A stretch of DNA of 5,618 bases from Sediminibacterium ginsengisoli (GCA_943326215.1 CALPSK010000071.1:1-5618); one strand, 5' to 3'. Positions 1 through 5,618 are shown, counted from the stretch's first letter. The notes: generated from the sequence alone by a model not told the origin. Made by a program: numbers and translations.

Positions 1-902
1 CCACCTGGTTGAATACTCGCAATTTTCACACCATTGTCATCCTGCGTTAATTGAGCACCAATGCCATAGAAAGTACCACTCATTTGCTCAGTGAATGATC
101 TTTTTTCAACAGGCGCGAAATAATCGGTATGCGGATCCATTAAACCCGTGATGGTATTTAAAAAAGATTCAAATCTTTTTTCTTTATCAAAAGTTTTTTC
201 TAAAAGGCTAAATCTTTTTAAATAATTTTTTTTGATGGTCGCGCGTGCATCTGCTTCTAACTCAACATCTGTTTTAACGATGAAATTATCTTTAACAGTA
301 TCTTTTATTTTACTAGTATCTTTTATTGCTTTTGCCTTAGCATATTTTTCTCTGTCTTCAATTAAACTAACATATCTGTCTAAAACTTTATACTTAATAG
401 CTTGGTTCCATCTTTTTACTCTTTCTGCTTCATTACTTGCATAGCTCATTTTATCGGTATCTACCATTAAAGAGTCGTCTGTGGTGAAATCAAATGGCTT
501 ATCAATAACAGATTCAAAAATAGCTTTAATTTGTTTTGCCCTTCTTTCATAAATAGCATTAGCAGCTGGTTCAAATTGAATAGCTGCTCCATGTATTTCA
601 TCATCAATACTTGTCGCAAAAACTTTTAAGGAATCAATATCTGTTTGAAGTAAAATATTTTTTTCAGGATCTAAGTTTTTTAAATACGCGTCGAAAACTT
701 CTTTTGAAAATTTATCATCAATCACCCTTGGGCTATAATGCTCACTTTCTAATAAACGGCCTACTGTAGACAATAGTTTTCTATGTCTAATTTCTGAAGG
801 TTCTGAAGCTGTAGTATTAAAGGTGTTAAAAGCGAAAAACAACCCTCCTACTAGTACTAAAGTGGCAAAAAATTTCCACTTATTTTGTTTTACGTATGTC
901 AT
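1..902 (-). CDS. prc: Tail-specific (carboxy-terminal processing) protease Prc, S41A family, N-terminal part
   Basis: The frame is open from an ATG at 902-900 to the left edge (300 full codons, no stop), so the C-terminal half is missing. Residues about 9-25 form a hydrophobic segment after a basic start (MTYVKQNKWK), a signal peptide or membrane anchor that would place the enzyme in the periplasm. Residues about 30-250 match the helical N-terminal domain of tail-specific proteases, including KRWNQAIKYKVLDRY. DPHTDYF at about 256-262 and the following SFTEQMSGTFYGIGAQL are the hallmark lead-in to the PDZ domain, whose first strands (NGVKIASIQPGG) reach the edge. The Ser/Lys catalytic dyad would lie outside the window. 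Family members cleave envelope proteins from the C-terminus; E. coli Prc has about 680 residues. An in-frame ATG at 914-912 (MHEI then MTYV) is an alternative start. No Shine-Dalgarno sequence precedes either. Family assignment is firm; exact start is not. Confidence 0.9.
   Translation of the reverse strand, partial: MTYVKQNKWKFFATLVLVGGLFFAFNTFNTTASEPSEIRHRKLLSTVGRLLESEHYSPRVIDDKFSKEVFDAYLKNLDPEKNILLQTDIDSLKVFATSIDDEIHGAAIQFEPAANAIYERRAKQIKAIFESVIDKPFDFTTDDSLMVDTDKMSYASNEAERVKRWNQAIKYKVLDRYVSLIEDREKYAKAKAIKDTSKIKDTVKDNFIVKTDVELEADARATIKKNYLKRFSLLEKTFDKEKRFESFLNTITGLMDPHTDYFAPVEKRSFTEQMSGTFYGIGAQLTQDDNGVKIASIQPG
297..332 (-). repeat. Two-copy 18-bp tandem repeat inside prc
   Basis: On the plus strand AGTATCTTTTATT occurs at 297-309 and again at 315-327, a period of 18 bases. 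On the coding strand this gives two successive hexapeptides, IKDTSK and IKDTVK, in a lysine-rich linker of the protease N-terminal domain. The period is a multiple of three, so the frame is kept. It looks like a small in-frame duplication in a tolerant linker; no function is implied. Confidence 0.6.
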
Positions 903-923
903 AATCTCGTGCATGAAGTATTT

Positions 924-993
924 CAAAAATAGTATAAAATGCCTATCATAGGACTATAATTGAAATAAAGCCATCATTTTTGTGACAAATTTA
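924..993 (-). promoter_or_regulatory. Candidate prc promoter boxes (TAnnTTTG type)
   Basis: Two minus-strand octamers fit the Bacteroidota -7 consensus TAnnTTTG: TAAATTTG (993 to 986) and TATTTTTG (931 to 924). Neither has a clear TTTG -33 element at the usual distance of about 19 bases upstream. The nearer box would start transcription around 920, leaving only a few bases before the ATG at 914 and about 18 before the ATG at 902, which mildly favours 902 as the start. The farther box would give a leader of about 75 bases. In AT-rich DNA such octamers also arise by chance. Confidence 0.25.
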
Positions 994-1016
994 TAAAAAC
1001 ATCGAAAACTTCTTTC

Positions 1017-1043
1017 TTTGGTTCCTTATTTAACGTATTTTTG
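1017..1043 (+). promoter_or_regulatory. Probable promoter of tRNA-His
   Basis: TATTTTTG at 1036-1043 matches the Bacteroidota -7 consensus TAnnTTTG and TTTG at 1017-1020 can serve as the -33 element. The 15-base spacing is shorter than the typical value near 19, which lowers confidence. Transcription would start near 1047-1050, a few bases before the mature tRNA 5' end at 1055, a sensible position for a short RNase P-removed leader. Confidence 0.45.
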
Positions 1044-1054
1044 CGACCCTAAAT

Positions 1055-1132
1055 GGAGGGCGTAGCTCAGTAGGTTAGAGCGACAGTTTGTGGATCTGTA
1101 GGTCGTGGGTTCGAGACCCATCGTTCTCCCCA
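1055..1132 (+). tRNA. tRNA-His (anticodon GTG)
   Basis: A full cloverleaf can be folded. The acceptor stem is 1056-1062 (GAGGGCG) with 1122-1128 (CGTTCTC), with two G-U pairs. The D stem is GCTC 1065-1068 with GAGC 1078-1081. The anticodon stem is 1083-1087 with 1095-1099, and the GTG anticodon is at 1090-1092 with T at 1089. The variable loop is 1100-1104. The T arm is GTGGG 1105-1109, TTCGAGA 1110-1116 and CCCAT 1117-1121. The extra G at 1055 opposite C at 1129 is the G-1:C73 pair that marks histidine tRNAs for HisRS. The CCA end is encoded at 1130-1132. One oddity is a T-T opposition at the loop-proximal pair of the anticodon stem (1087/1095). It reads histidine codons CAC and CAT. Confidence 0.96.
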
Positions 1133-1176
1133 AAACCTATCCTTTCCGATCATTCGGGCGAAGGATAGGTTTTTTT
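1132..1176 (+). terminator. Intrinsic terminator of tRNA-His
   Basis: AACCTATCCTT (1134-1144) pairs perfectly with AAGGATAGGTT (1161-1171), an 11-bp stem followed by T residues through 1176. The 16-base loop holds a second small hairpin, CCGA (1146-1149) with TCGG (1154-1157) around TCAT. The stem begins two bases after the CCA end of the tRNA, so the primary transcript has almost no 3' trailer beyond the hairpin. The preceding A run can pair with the T tract, so the element might work partly in the opposite direction too. Confidence 0.9.
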
Positions 1177-1193
1177 ATGTTAACTAGTTTTGT

Positions 1194-1721
1194 ATGCATA
1201 TAATTTTATTGCCTTTATTAGTAGCCTGCTTTGGCTGGCTTATTAGCTGGGGATTTATTAAAATCCTTTTCTTCCCTCATCAAAGCATACGCTTGGCCGG
1301 AAGGCAGTGGCAAAGTCTTTTTTCAAAAAAGGCAGGTCAAATTTCAATTGGTCAAATACTACCTGAATTAACACAGGGTGATAGCTTTCAAAAATTACTT
1401 CCTTTTATAGACGCCAAATTGAATGAGTTTTTTAAAGAAAGACTAGTTCAAAAAATGCCTGTTATTTCTATGTTTATTGGTGACAAAACAATTACCCAAC
1501 TAAAAGAAGTCTTCTTGGAAGAGCTAGCGCAAATTTTTCCTGACCTTCTATCCGAATTTACGCAATCATCAGCAAATACCTTTTTGTTGAACTTAGAGAC
1601 TAAATGGTCTAAAAAAATTGAACAATACTTGCTAAAAGCCAGTCAAAAAATAAGAATTATGGCATTCTGCCTAGGTTTTATTTGGGGCCTAATTTTACAA
1701 TTCATTTTAAGTACCCTATAA
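1194..1721 (+). CDS. Small DUF445-type membrane protein
   Basis: This 175-residue protein has a hydrophobic N-terminal segment (about residues 3-27), a mostly polar, helical middle and a C-terminal hydrophobic segment (about 153-174), consistent with a two-helix inner-membrane protein. The pattern GWLISWGFIKILFFP at 14-28, followed by a basic stretch and IGQILPE, resembles the G-x-x-(T/S)NWLAIKMLFxP signature of DUF445 (YheB/YjiN) proteins. KMPVISMFIGDKTITQLKEVFLEEL in the middle also fits what I recall of Bacteroidota members. The molecular function of DUF445 is unknown. At 175 residues it is shorter than classic members such as B. subtilis YheB (over 370). The ATG at 1194 is the only good start: an ATG at 1177 is out of frame and stops quickly. 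It lies just after the tRNA terminator and 95 bases before the receptor gene on the same strand. No Shine-Dalgarno sequence is visible. Confidence 0.75.
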   Translation: MHIILLPLLVACFGWLISWGFIKILFFPHQSIRLAGRQWQSLFSKKAGQISIGQILPELTQGDSFQKLLPFIDAKLNEFFKERLVQKMPVISMFIGDKTITQLKEVFLEELAQIFPDLLSEFTQSSANTFLLNLETKWSKKIEQYLLKASQKIRIMAFCLGFIWGLILQFILSTL

Positions 1722-1816
1722 ATTGCCGTTTATACAATCTTAATACCATCCTTAGAGATTATGGCAGATATTTGCAGCTTAAATAAACCTAGGGAACAAA
1801 AACGCATCAAAGTAGT
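1722..1816 (+). other. Intergenic leader before the outer-membrane receptor gene
   Basis: These 95 bases carry no gene and no recognisable terminator for the upstream DUF445-type gene. AATCTTAA (1736-1743) can pair with TTA-G-AGATT (1752-1760) around an 8-base loop with one bulged G, but no T tract follows. GCAGATATTTGC at 1764-1775 is an imperfect 12-base palindrome. No convincing TTTG/TAnnTTTG promoter pair is present (the closest box, GATATTTG, has G in the first position), so the receptor gene could be co-transcribed with the gene before it. The region before the ATG is A-rich rather than purine-rich in the Shine-Dalgarno manner. Confidence 0.4.
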
Positions 1817-4426
1817 ATGAAAAATATATTTATCCTTATTTCTTTTGTATTCATTCAAATGAGTGTCAACGCGCAAATTCCTGCATCTGTTGCAGCCAGA
1901 GCGGGTGGAGGGGCTACTATGAATCAGGGCCATTTTTATGGTAAAATAGTGGACGAGAGTAATAAAGGAATCGATGGCGTTACCCTTCAAATAAAAGGAA
2001 GCAAATTCGACCCTGTTACCAAAAAAACAACAGATGTTATTTTAGGCACCATGTTAACAGCCGCGAATGGAGATTTTAGTTTTGAAAACTTACCTGTGAT
2101 GGGCAATTTCAAACTAAGCATTTCAAGTGTAGGTTATAAAAAATTAGAAAAACAAATAAGCTTTGGCATTAAAATGGGAGGCGGACAAAGTATGCAAGCA
2201 ATGATGGCCTTAGTGGATAAAGATTTAGGCAATATTAAATTAGAACAAGACGCGACTCAATTACAAAGTGTGACTGTCACAAGCAGCGCTAAGCCACAAT
2301 TTGAAATGGGTATTGATAGAAAAATATTCAATGTAGACAAAAACTTAGCAAGCACGGGACAAACAGCAGTAGAAGTGATGAAAAATATTCCCAACTTAAA
2401 TGTAGACATTGATGGTAATGTAACATTAAGAAATGCAACACCTACCTTATTAATTGACAACCGCCCTACTACTTTAACCATGGATCAAATTCCAGCAGAC
2501 ATTATTGATAAAGTAGAAATCATTACCAATCCTTCAGCTAAATATGACGCATCAGGCGGCAATGCTGGAATTTTGAATATTGTGTTGAAGAAGAATAAGA
2601 AGAATGGTTATAATGGAGGCCTTAGAACAGGTGTGGATATGCGAGGTAGAATCACCTCAGGTGGCGATCTAAACTTGAGATCCAATAAAATTAACTTTTC
2701 GGCAAGTGGCAATCTTAGAAATAATAAATCAATCAGCACGATTGACAACTATAGAGATATTCTTTTAACGCCGACGCCAAATAGTATTAGTACTTACACA
2801 GACAATATTGGCTTAAGCGCCTTTTCTTTTTATAGAGCAGGATTTGATTACTTAATTGACAATAGAAATACCTTCTCCCTTTTTGGAAATATAGTAAAAG
2901 GGGATTTCGAAAACGCGTCAACTCAAACAATTGACTCTATTTTTAATGGCGTCAACAGAGATAATAATATAGCGCTCAACAATAATTCTATATTTTCATT
3001 TTTAAATAAAGGAACTCAAGCGAGCTTCAAACATTTGTTTGCAGAAGCAGGTCACGAATTGAGTGCAGATTTTAATTACAATGAAAGTACCAATGACAAT
3101 AACTCTTTAATCAATTCGTCTATTATCAATCAAAGAACCATTGGATCTGGATATAATAAAAATTATACCTCTAATATTGATTATGAAAGATTATTGAAAA
3201 GCGATGTTAAGTTTGAAGCGGGTATTAGAATGAATAATCGTAATGAATTCAATGCAAGAGACCAATTTAGAAATGAAATATTAGTGAATAGCATTAGTAA
3301 TCAACTAAAATACAATGAACAAGTTTTAGCTGCTTATACCAACTTAGGAGGAAAGAAAGATAATCTTAGTTACCAACTTGGATTCAGAGTAGAAAATAGA
3401 ACATATACTGTGAATGTACTAAATAAACAAGGGCAGGATTCTTTAGAAAATATAATTAAACTCCCAATTTCTTTATTCCCTAGTGCCTTTATTAGCTATA
3501 AATTAAACGATAAAACCGATTTTCAACTTAATTACTCTAAGCGTATCAACGCACCCAATCCATTCCAATTGCAACCATTCGCAGATTATAGCGATCCATT
3601 AAATATCTCAGTAGGTAACCCATCATTGAAACCTCAGTTCACACATTCATTTGAAATGGCCTATAATAATGTATATAAAAAGGGGTCAAATTTACTCGCA
3701 ACTGCTTATTATAAATACAGCACAGACTTAATCACTAACTATATCTATAAAGACATCAACCCCATTAACAACGATAGTGCTTTTTACAGTTCCTTTATCA
3801 ACGCCAATACCTCCAAAGTATTTGGTTTAGAAATAAGCAATAAAACAGCCATTACTAAATGGTGGGATTTGAATCTAAGTTTTAACTTATTCAAATCAGA
3901 AATTAATTCAACCATTATTGGTCAAGATGTGAACAACAACTTAACCAGCTGGTTTAGTAAAATGAACAATAACTTTAAACTAGTTAAAGGCTTGTCCCTA
4001 CAATTTAGTGGGCAATACCAAGCTAAGACCATTCTACCTCCAGGTGGTAATTCGGGTGGTGGTGGTGGCGGTAGAGGCGGTGGAGGATTTGGCGGTGGCG
4101 GCGGATTTGGCGGACCACAGTCAACAGCACAAGGATATAATTTACCGAATTATGAATTTGACTTAGCCATCAGAAAAGATTGGACCTTGAAAGGCGGTAA
4201 AACTGCATCATTGACTTTGAGTGCAAGTGACGTATTTAAAACAAGAGTCATCCAGACGTATTCAGAGAGTTTATACTTTACACAAAATGTTACAAGAACA
4301 AGAGACCAACAGTTCTTTAGATTGAATTTCTCTTATCGATTCGGAAAATTTGATGTGAATTTATTAAAACGTAAGAGTAGTAAATCAGAAGATGGTGGTG
4401 GCATGGATCAAATGCCTCCGCAATAA
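1817..4426 (+). CDS. TonB-dependent receptor-like outer-membrane beta-barrel protein (OMP_b-brl_3 type)
   Basis: This complete 869-residue protein should sit in the outer membrane. Residues 1-19 are a signal peptide with likely cleavage in VNA-QIP. After a Gly-rich linker, residues about 38-115 form a carboxypeptidase-regulatory-like beta-sandwich (GHFYGKIVDESNKGIDGV, NGDFSFENLPVG-like, SSVGYKKLE). Residues about 150-258 are a plug domain with LLIDNRPTT and the hallmark NPSAKYDASGGNAGILNIVLKK. The barrel runs from about 265 to SYRFGK (844), with the conserved NAPNPFQLQPFADYSDP and GNPSLKP (600-606) found in this family. Residues 743-766 are almost pure glycine, and a polar 25-residue tail follows the last strand. 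No SusD-like partner is next to it, so it is not a typical Sus glycan system; the ligand is unknown. Family members are thought to take up substrates or act in envelope functions with TonB, but a clear TonB box is not visible. Fold assignment is secure, function is not. Confidence 0.92.
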   Translation: MKNIFILISFVFIQMSVNAQIPASVAARAGGGATMNQGHFYGKIVDESNKGIDGVTLQIKGSKFDPVTKKTTDVILGTMLTAANGDFSFENLPVMGNFKLSISSVGYKKLEKQISFGIKMGGGQSMQAMMALVDKDLGNIKLEQDATQLQSVTVTSSAKPQFEMGIDRKIFNVDKNLASTGQTAVEVMKNIPNLNVDIDGNVTLRNATPTLLIDNRPTTLTMDQIPADIIDKVEIITNPSAKYDASGGNAGILNIVLKKNKKNGYNGGLRTGVDMRGRITSGGDLNLRSNKINFSASGNLRNNKSISTIDNYRDILLTPTPNSISTYTDNIGLSAFSFYRAGFDYLIDNRNTFSLFGNIVKGDFENASTQTIDSIFNGVNRDNNIALNNNSIFSFLNKGTQASFKHLFAEAGHELSADFNYNESTNDNNSLINSSIINQRTIGSGYNKNYTSNIDYERLLKSDVKFEAGIRMNNRNEFNARDQFRNEILVNSISNQLKYNEQVLAAYTNLGGKKDNLSYQLGFRVENRTYTVNVLNKQGQDSLENIIKLPISLFPSAFISYKLNDKTDFQLNYSKRINAPNPFQLQPFADYSDPLNISVGNPSLKPQFTHSFEMAYNNVYKKGSNLLATAYYKYSTDLITNYIYKDINPINNDSAFYSSFINANTSKVFGLEISNKTAITKWWDLNLSFNLFKSEINSTIIGQDVNNNLTSWFSKMNNNFKLVKGLSLQFSGQYQAKTILPPGGNSGGGGGGRGGGGFGGGGGFGGPQSTAQGYNLPNYEFDLAIRKDWTLKGGKTASLTLSASDVFKTRVIQTYSESLYFTQNVTRTRDQQFFRLNFSYRFGKFDVNLLKRKSSKSEDGGGMDQMPPQ
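4043..4114 (+). repeat. Glycine-rich low-complexity repeat in the receptor gene
   Basis: These 72 bases encode residues 743-766, where 20 of 24 residues are glycine, interrupted by N745, S746, R753, F758 and F764 within runs of two to six Gly. GGN codons alternate between GGT, GGC and GGA. The unit Gly-Gly-Phe-Gly-Gly recurs, with GGATTTGGCGG at 4086-4096 and 4104-4114, 18 bases apart. The DNA is far more G-rich than the AT-rich gene around it. It lies between two predicted barrel strands, so it is probably a flexible loop. Being GGN-repetitive it may change length by slippage in multiples of three. Confidence 0.8.
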
Positions 4427-4446
4427 AGATAGTTATACAATCGTAG

Positions 4447-4485
4447 CCCAGGAGTGAACCTTTAAAAGTTTATTTCTGGGTTTTT
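4447..4485 (+). terminator. Intrinsic terminator of the receptor gene, overlapping the 3' end of pcm
   Basis: CCCAGGAGTGAAC (4447-4459) pairs along its whole length with GTTTATTTCTGGG (4468-4480), giving 13 pairs including three G-U, around an 8-base loop, followed by TTTTT (4481-4485). It starts 20 bases after the receptor stop. Read on the minus strand the G-U pairs become A-C mismatches and no T tract follows, so it acts for plus-strand transcripts. The 3' arm and T tract cover the stop codon and last codons of the convergent pcm gene. Confidence 0.8.
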
Positions 4486-5141
4486 CCTTCTAGCATAGGT
4501 ACAAAAGAGAAAGTATCAAACTTTTCTTGCTTTACAGAGCCATCCTTTTTTTTGGTAAGCCTGAGCATTCTTTGTGCTGCATCAGATTCATCTAAAGGAA
4601 TGATCATTTTGCCACTCACTTTTAATTGAGCCCATAATTTTTCGGGTATCTTGGGTGCAGCTGCAGTAATTAAAATTTTATCAAAGGGCGCTAATAGAGG
4701 AAGTCCTTCAAAACCATCTCCAAAGAAAAATTGAATAGTAGGATACTGTTCTTTAAAAAGAAAAGTAGGCGTTTGTTCAAACAATTGTTTTTGTCTTTCA
4801 ATCGTAAAGACCTGGGCACCCATGGCGGCTAGTACCGTGGTCTGATACATACTACCCGTGCCAATTTCAAGCACTTTCTCCCCCTTCTTAATTTGTAGTA
4901 GTTGTGTTTGATAAGCTACCGTATAAGGCTGTGAAATGGTCTGGTCGGCAGCTATAGGAAAGGCGCGGTCTTCGTAAGCAATTTTATCAAAGGCAGAATC
5001 TAAAAAATAATGCCTAGGTATAGCATGAATGGCTTCCAATACTTTTACATCGGAGATGCCTTTTTCCTTTAAAATTTCTACTAATTTTTTGCGAAGTCCT
5101 TTATGCAAATAAGTATCTACTAAATCTTCCCATTTTCTCAT
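4470..5141 (-). CDS. pcm: Protein-L-isoaspartate O-methyltransferase
   Basis: The 223-residue protein has the normal family length (about 210-225). It transfers a methyl group from S-adenosylmethionine to isoaspartyl residues in damaged proteins, starting their repair in the cytosol (EC 2.1.1.77). Visible motifs in order: DTYLHKGLRKKLVEIL near the N-terminus; IPRHYFLDSAF at 41-51; ADQTISQPYTVAYQTQLL at 65-82, the family signature; VLEIGTGSMYQTTVLA at 90-105, the SAM-binding motif I; GDGFEGLP at 141-148; ILITAAAPKIPEKLWAQL at 156-173; and GKMIIPL at 177-183. The usual glycine in GTGSGYQ is Met98 here. The ATG at 5141 gives the expected N-terminus. It follows the phospho-sugar mutase gene after 4 bases (stop TAA, then TAG, C, ATG), which suggests an operon and translational coupling. 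No Shine-Dalgarno sequence is present. Its last codons overlap the opposing terminator hairpin. Confidence 0.95.
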   Translation of the reverse strand: MRKWEDLVDTYLHKGLRKKLVEILKEKGISDVKVLEAIHAIPRHYFLDSAFDKIAYEDRAFPIAADQTISQPYTVAYQTQLLQIKKGEKVLEIGTGSMYQTTVLAAMGAQVFTIERQKQLFEQTPTFLFKEQYPTIQFFFGDGFEGLPLLAPFDKILITAAAPKIPEKLWAQLKVSGKMIIPLDESDAAQRMLRLTKKKDGSVKQEKFDTFSFVPMLEGKTQK

Positions 5142-5145
5142 GCTA

Positions 5146-5618
5146 TTAATTTAATTGCATTGATGAAATGATGGCCTTGATTTTATCTTGAAGCATTTGA
5201 TAAGTATGATCAAAACTTGCTTTGTCTTTTAATTTTGTATTGACGCTAAAGTAAAATTTTATTTTAGGCTCTGTGCCACTAGGTCTGGCTGAAATTTTAG
5301 TTCCATTGGCTGTTATAAATTGCAGCACATTGCTTTTCGGTAATTGAATTTTCCAAGTCTCCCCTGTTTCCAAATTTTTACCTATCTGTAATTCATAATC
5401 CAATAAAGTGGTTACCGCTTCGCCATCAATAGTTTTAGGAGGTGATTGCCTGTAGTCTTCCATCATCTTTGCAATCTCTGCCTGACCATTCATTCCATTT
5501 TTGGTTATGCTAATTAAGCTTTCATAGTAAAAACCATATTGCACATAAAGCTCAATGAGTTTATCAAATAAGCTTCTGCCTTTCGCTTTTTCGTAAGCAG
5601 CCATTTCACATAAAATGG
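5146..5618 (-). CDS. Phospho-sugar mutase (phosphoglucomutase/phosphomannomutase family), C-terminal part
   Basis: The open frame runs past an internal ATG at 5604 to the right edge: the codons before it read I-L-C-E, continuing into MAAYEKAKGRSLFDKL, which matches the conserved CEMAAYxKxKGxSLxDxL segment of alpha-D-phosphohexomutases. So the gene starts outside the window and the ATG is an internal methionine. The visible 157 or so residues cover the end of domain III and domain IV. ISARPSGTEPKIKFYFSV (coding bases about 5259-5292) is the phosphate-binding loop of domain IV (R-x-SGTEP). The catalytic phosphoserine and metal loop are off-window. The family interconverts hexose 1- and 6-phosphates; large Bacteroidota members resemble B. 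subtilis PgcA (about 580 residues), but glucose versus mannose preference cannot be told from this part. It ends in TAA followed directly by TAG, 4 bases before pcm on the same strand. Confidence 0.92.
   Translation of the reverse strand, partial: ILCEMAAYEKAKGRSLFDKLIELYVQYGFYYESLISITKNGMNGQAEIAKMMEDYRQSPPKTIDGEAVTTLLDYELQIGKNLETGETWKIQLPKSNVLQFITANGTKISARPSGTEPKIKFYFSVNTKLKDKASFDHTYQMLQDKIKAIISSMQLN

Noticed and set aside
232..444. Plus-strand open frame of 70 codons with a hydrophobic, Ser/Leu-rich product
   Set aside because: It lies wholly antisense to the well-supported prc coding region; its composition is the mirror of Lys/Glu-rich codons on the other strand.
1055..1176. tRNA gene as an integration site for a mobile element
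   Set aside because: No integrase gene and no duplicated tRNA 3' end was noticed elsewhere in the window; the flanking genes look like ordinary chromosomal genes.
1185..1192. TAGTTTTG, a match to the TAnnTTTG promoter box, right before the DUF445-type ATG
   Set aside because: A start about 5 bases after the box would fall downstream of the ATG at 1194, no -33 element is present, and no later in-frame ATG keeps the first membrane helix.
1736..1760. Hairpin after the DUF445-type gene as a terminator
   Set aside because: The stem is AT-rich with a bulge and is not followed by a T tract, so it does not meet the criteria for an intrinsic terminator.
1730..1990. Minus-strand open frame of 86 codons spanning the intergenic gap and the receptor's start
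   Set aside because: It covers the signal peptide and linker of the receptor on the opposite strand and its product shows no domain or recognisable motif.
2257..2481. Minus-strand open frame of 74 codons
   Set aside because: It is antisense to the conserved plug domain of the receptor and has no family features.
5146..5604. Reading the mutase fragment as a complete 152-residue gene starting at the ATG at 5604
   Set aside because: The frame stays open to the window edge and the codons before this ATG continue the conserved family motif (C-E-M-A-A-Y), so the ATG is internal.

Overview
The window looks like ordinary chromosomal DNA from the phylum Bacteroidota, most likely Chitinophagaceae or a close relative. 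This is inferred from AT-rich DNA, absence of Shine-Dalgarno sequences before the genes, TAnnTTTG-type promoter boxes, and an outer-membrane beta-barrel protein with a carboxypeptidase-regulatory domain, a family expanded in this phylum. The genus is a guess; no marker gene here settles it.

Layout, left to right. (1) Bases 1-902, minus strand: the N-terminal 300 codons of a tail-specific protease (Prc, S41A family), cut by the left edge. (2) Bases 903-1054: a divergent intergenic region with candidate promoter boxes facing both ways. (3) Bases 1055-1132, plus strand: tRNA-His(GTG) with encoded G-1 and CCA, followed at once by a strong intrinsic terminator. (4) Bases 1194-1721, plus strand: a small two-helix membrane protein of the DUF445 type, starting 17 bases after the terminator's T tract. 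(5) Bases 1817-4426, plus strand: an 869-residue TonB-receptor-like outer-membrane protein with signal peptide, regulatory-like domain, plug and barrel; it carries a long glycine-rich segment late in the barrel. (6) A plus-strand terminator at 4447-4485 whose 3' arm lies inside the end of the convergent gene. (7) Bases 4470-5141, minus strand: protein-L-isoaspartate O-methyltransferase (pcm). (8) Bases 5146-5618, minus strand: the C-terminal part of a phospho-sugar mutase, cut by the right edge, 4 bases upstream of pcm and probably in one operon with it.

The genes do not form one obvious pathway. Prc (envelope protein turnover) and Pcm (repair of isoaspartyl damage) both concern protein quality, but they are far apart and separately transcribed. 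The receptor has no SusD-like partner in view, so its substrate cannot be inferred. I found no mobile element, CRISPR array, toxin-antitoxin pair or defence system, and nothing that supports a new biological system. The points most worth a second look are the tRNA-terminator-gene arrangement, the terminator embedded in a convergent coding end, the glycine-rich barrel segment and an altered residue in the Pcm cofactor-binding motif.
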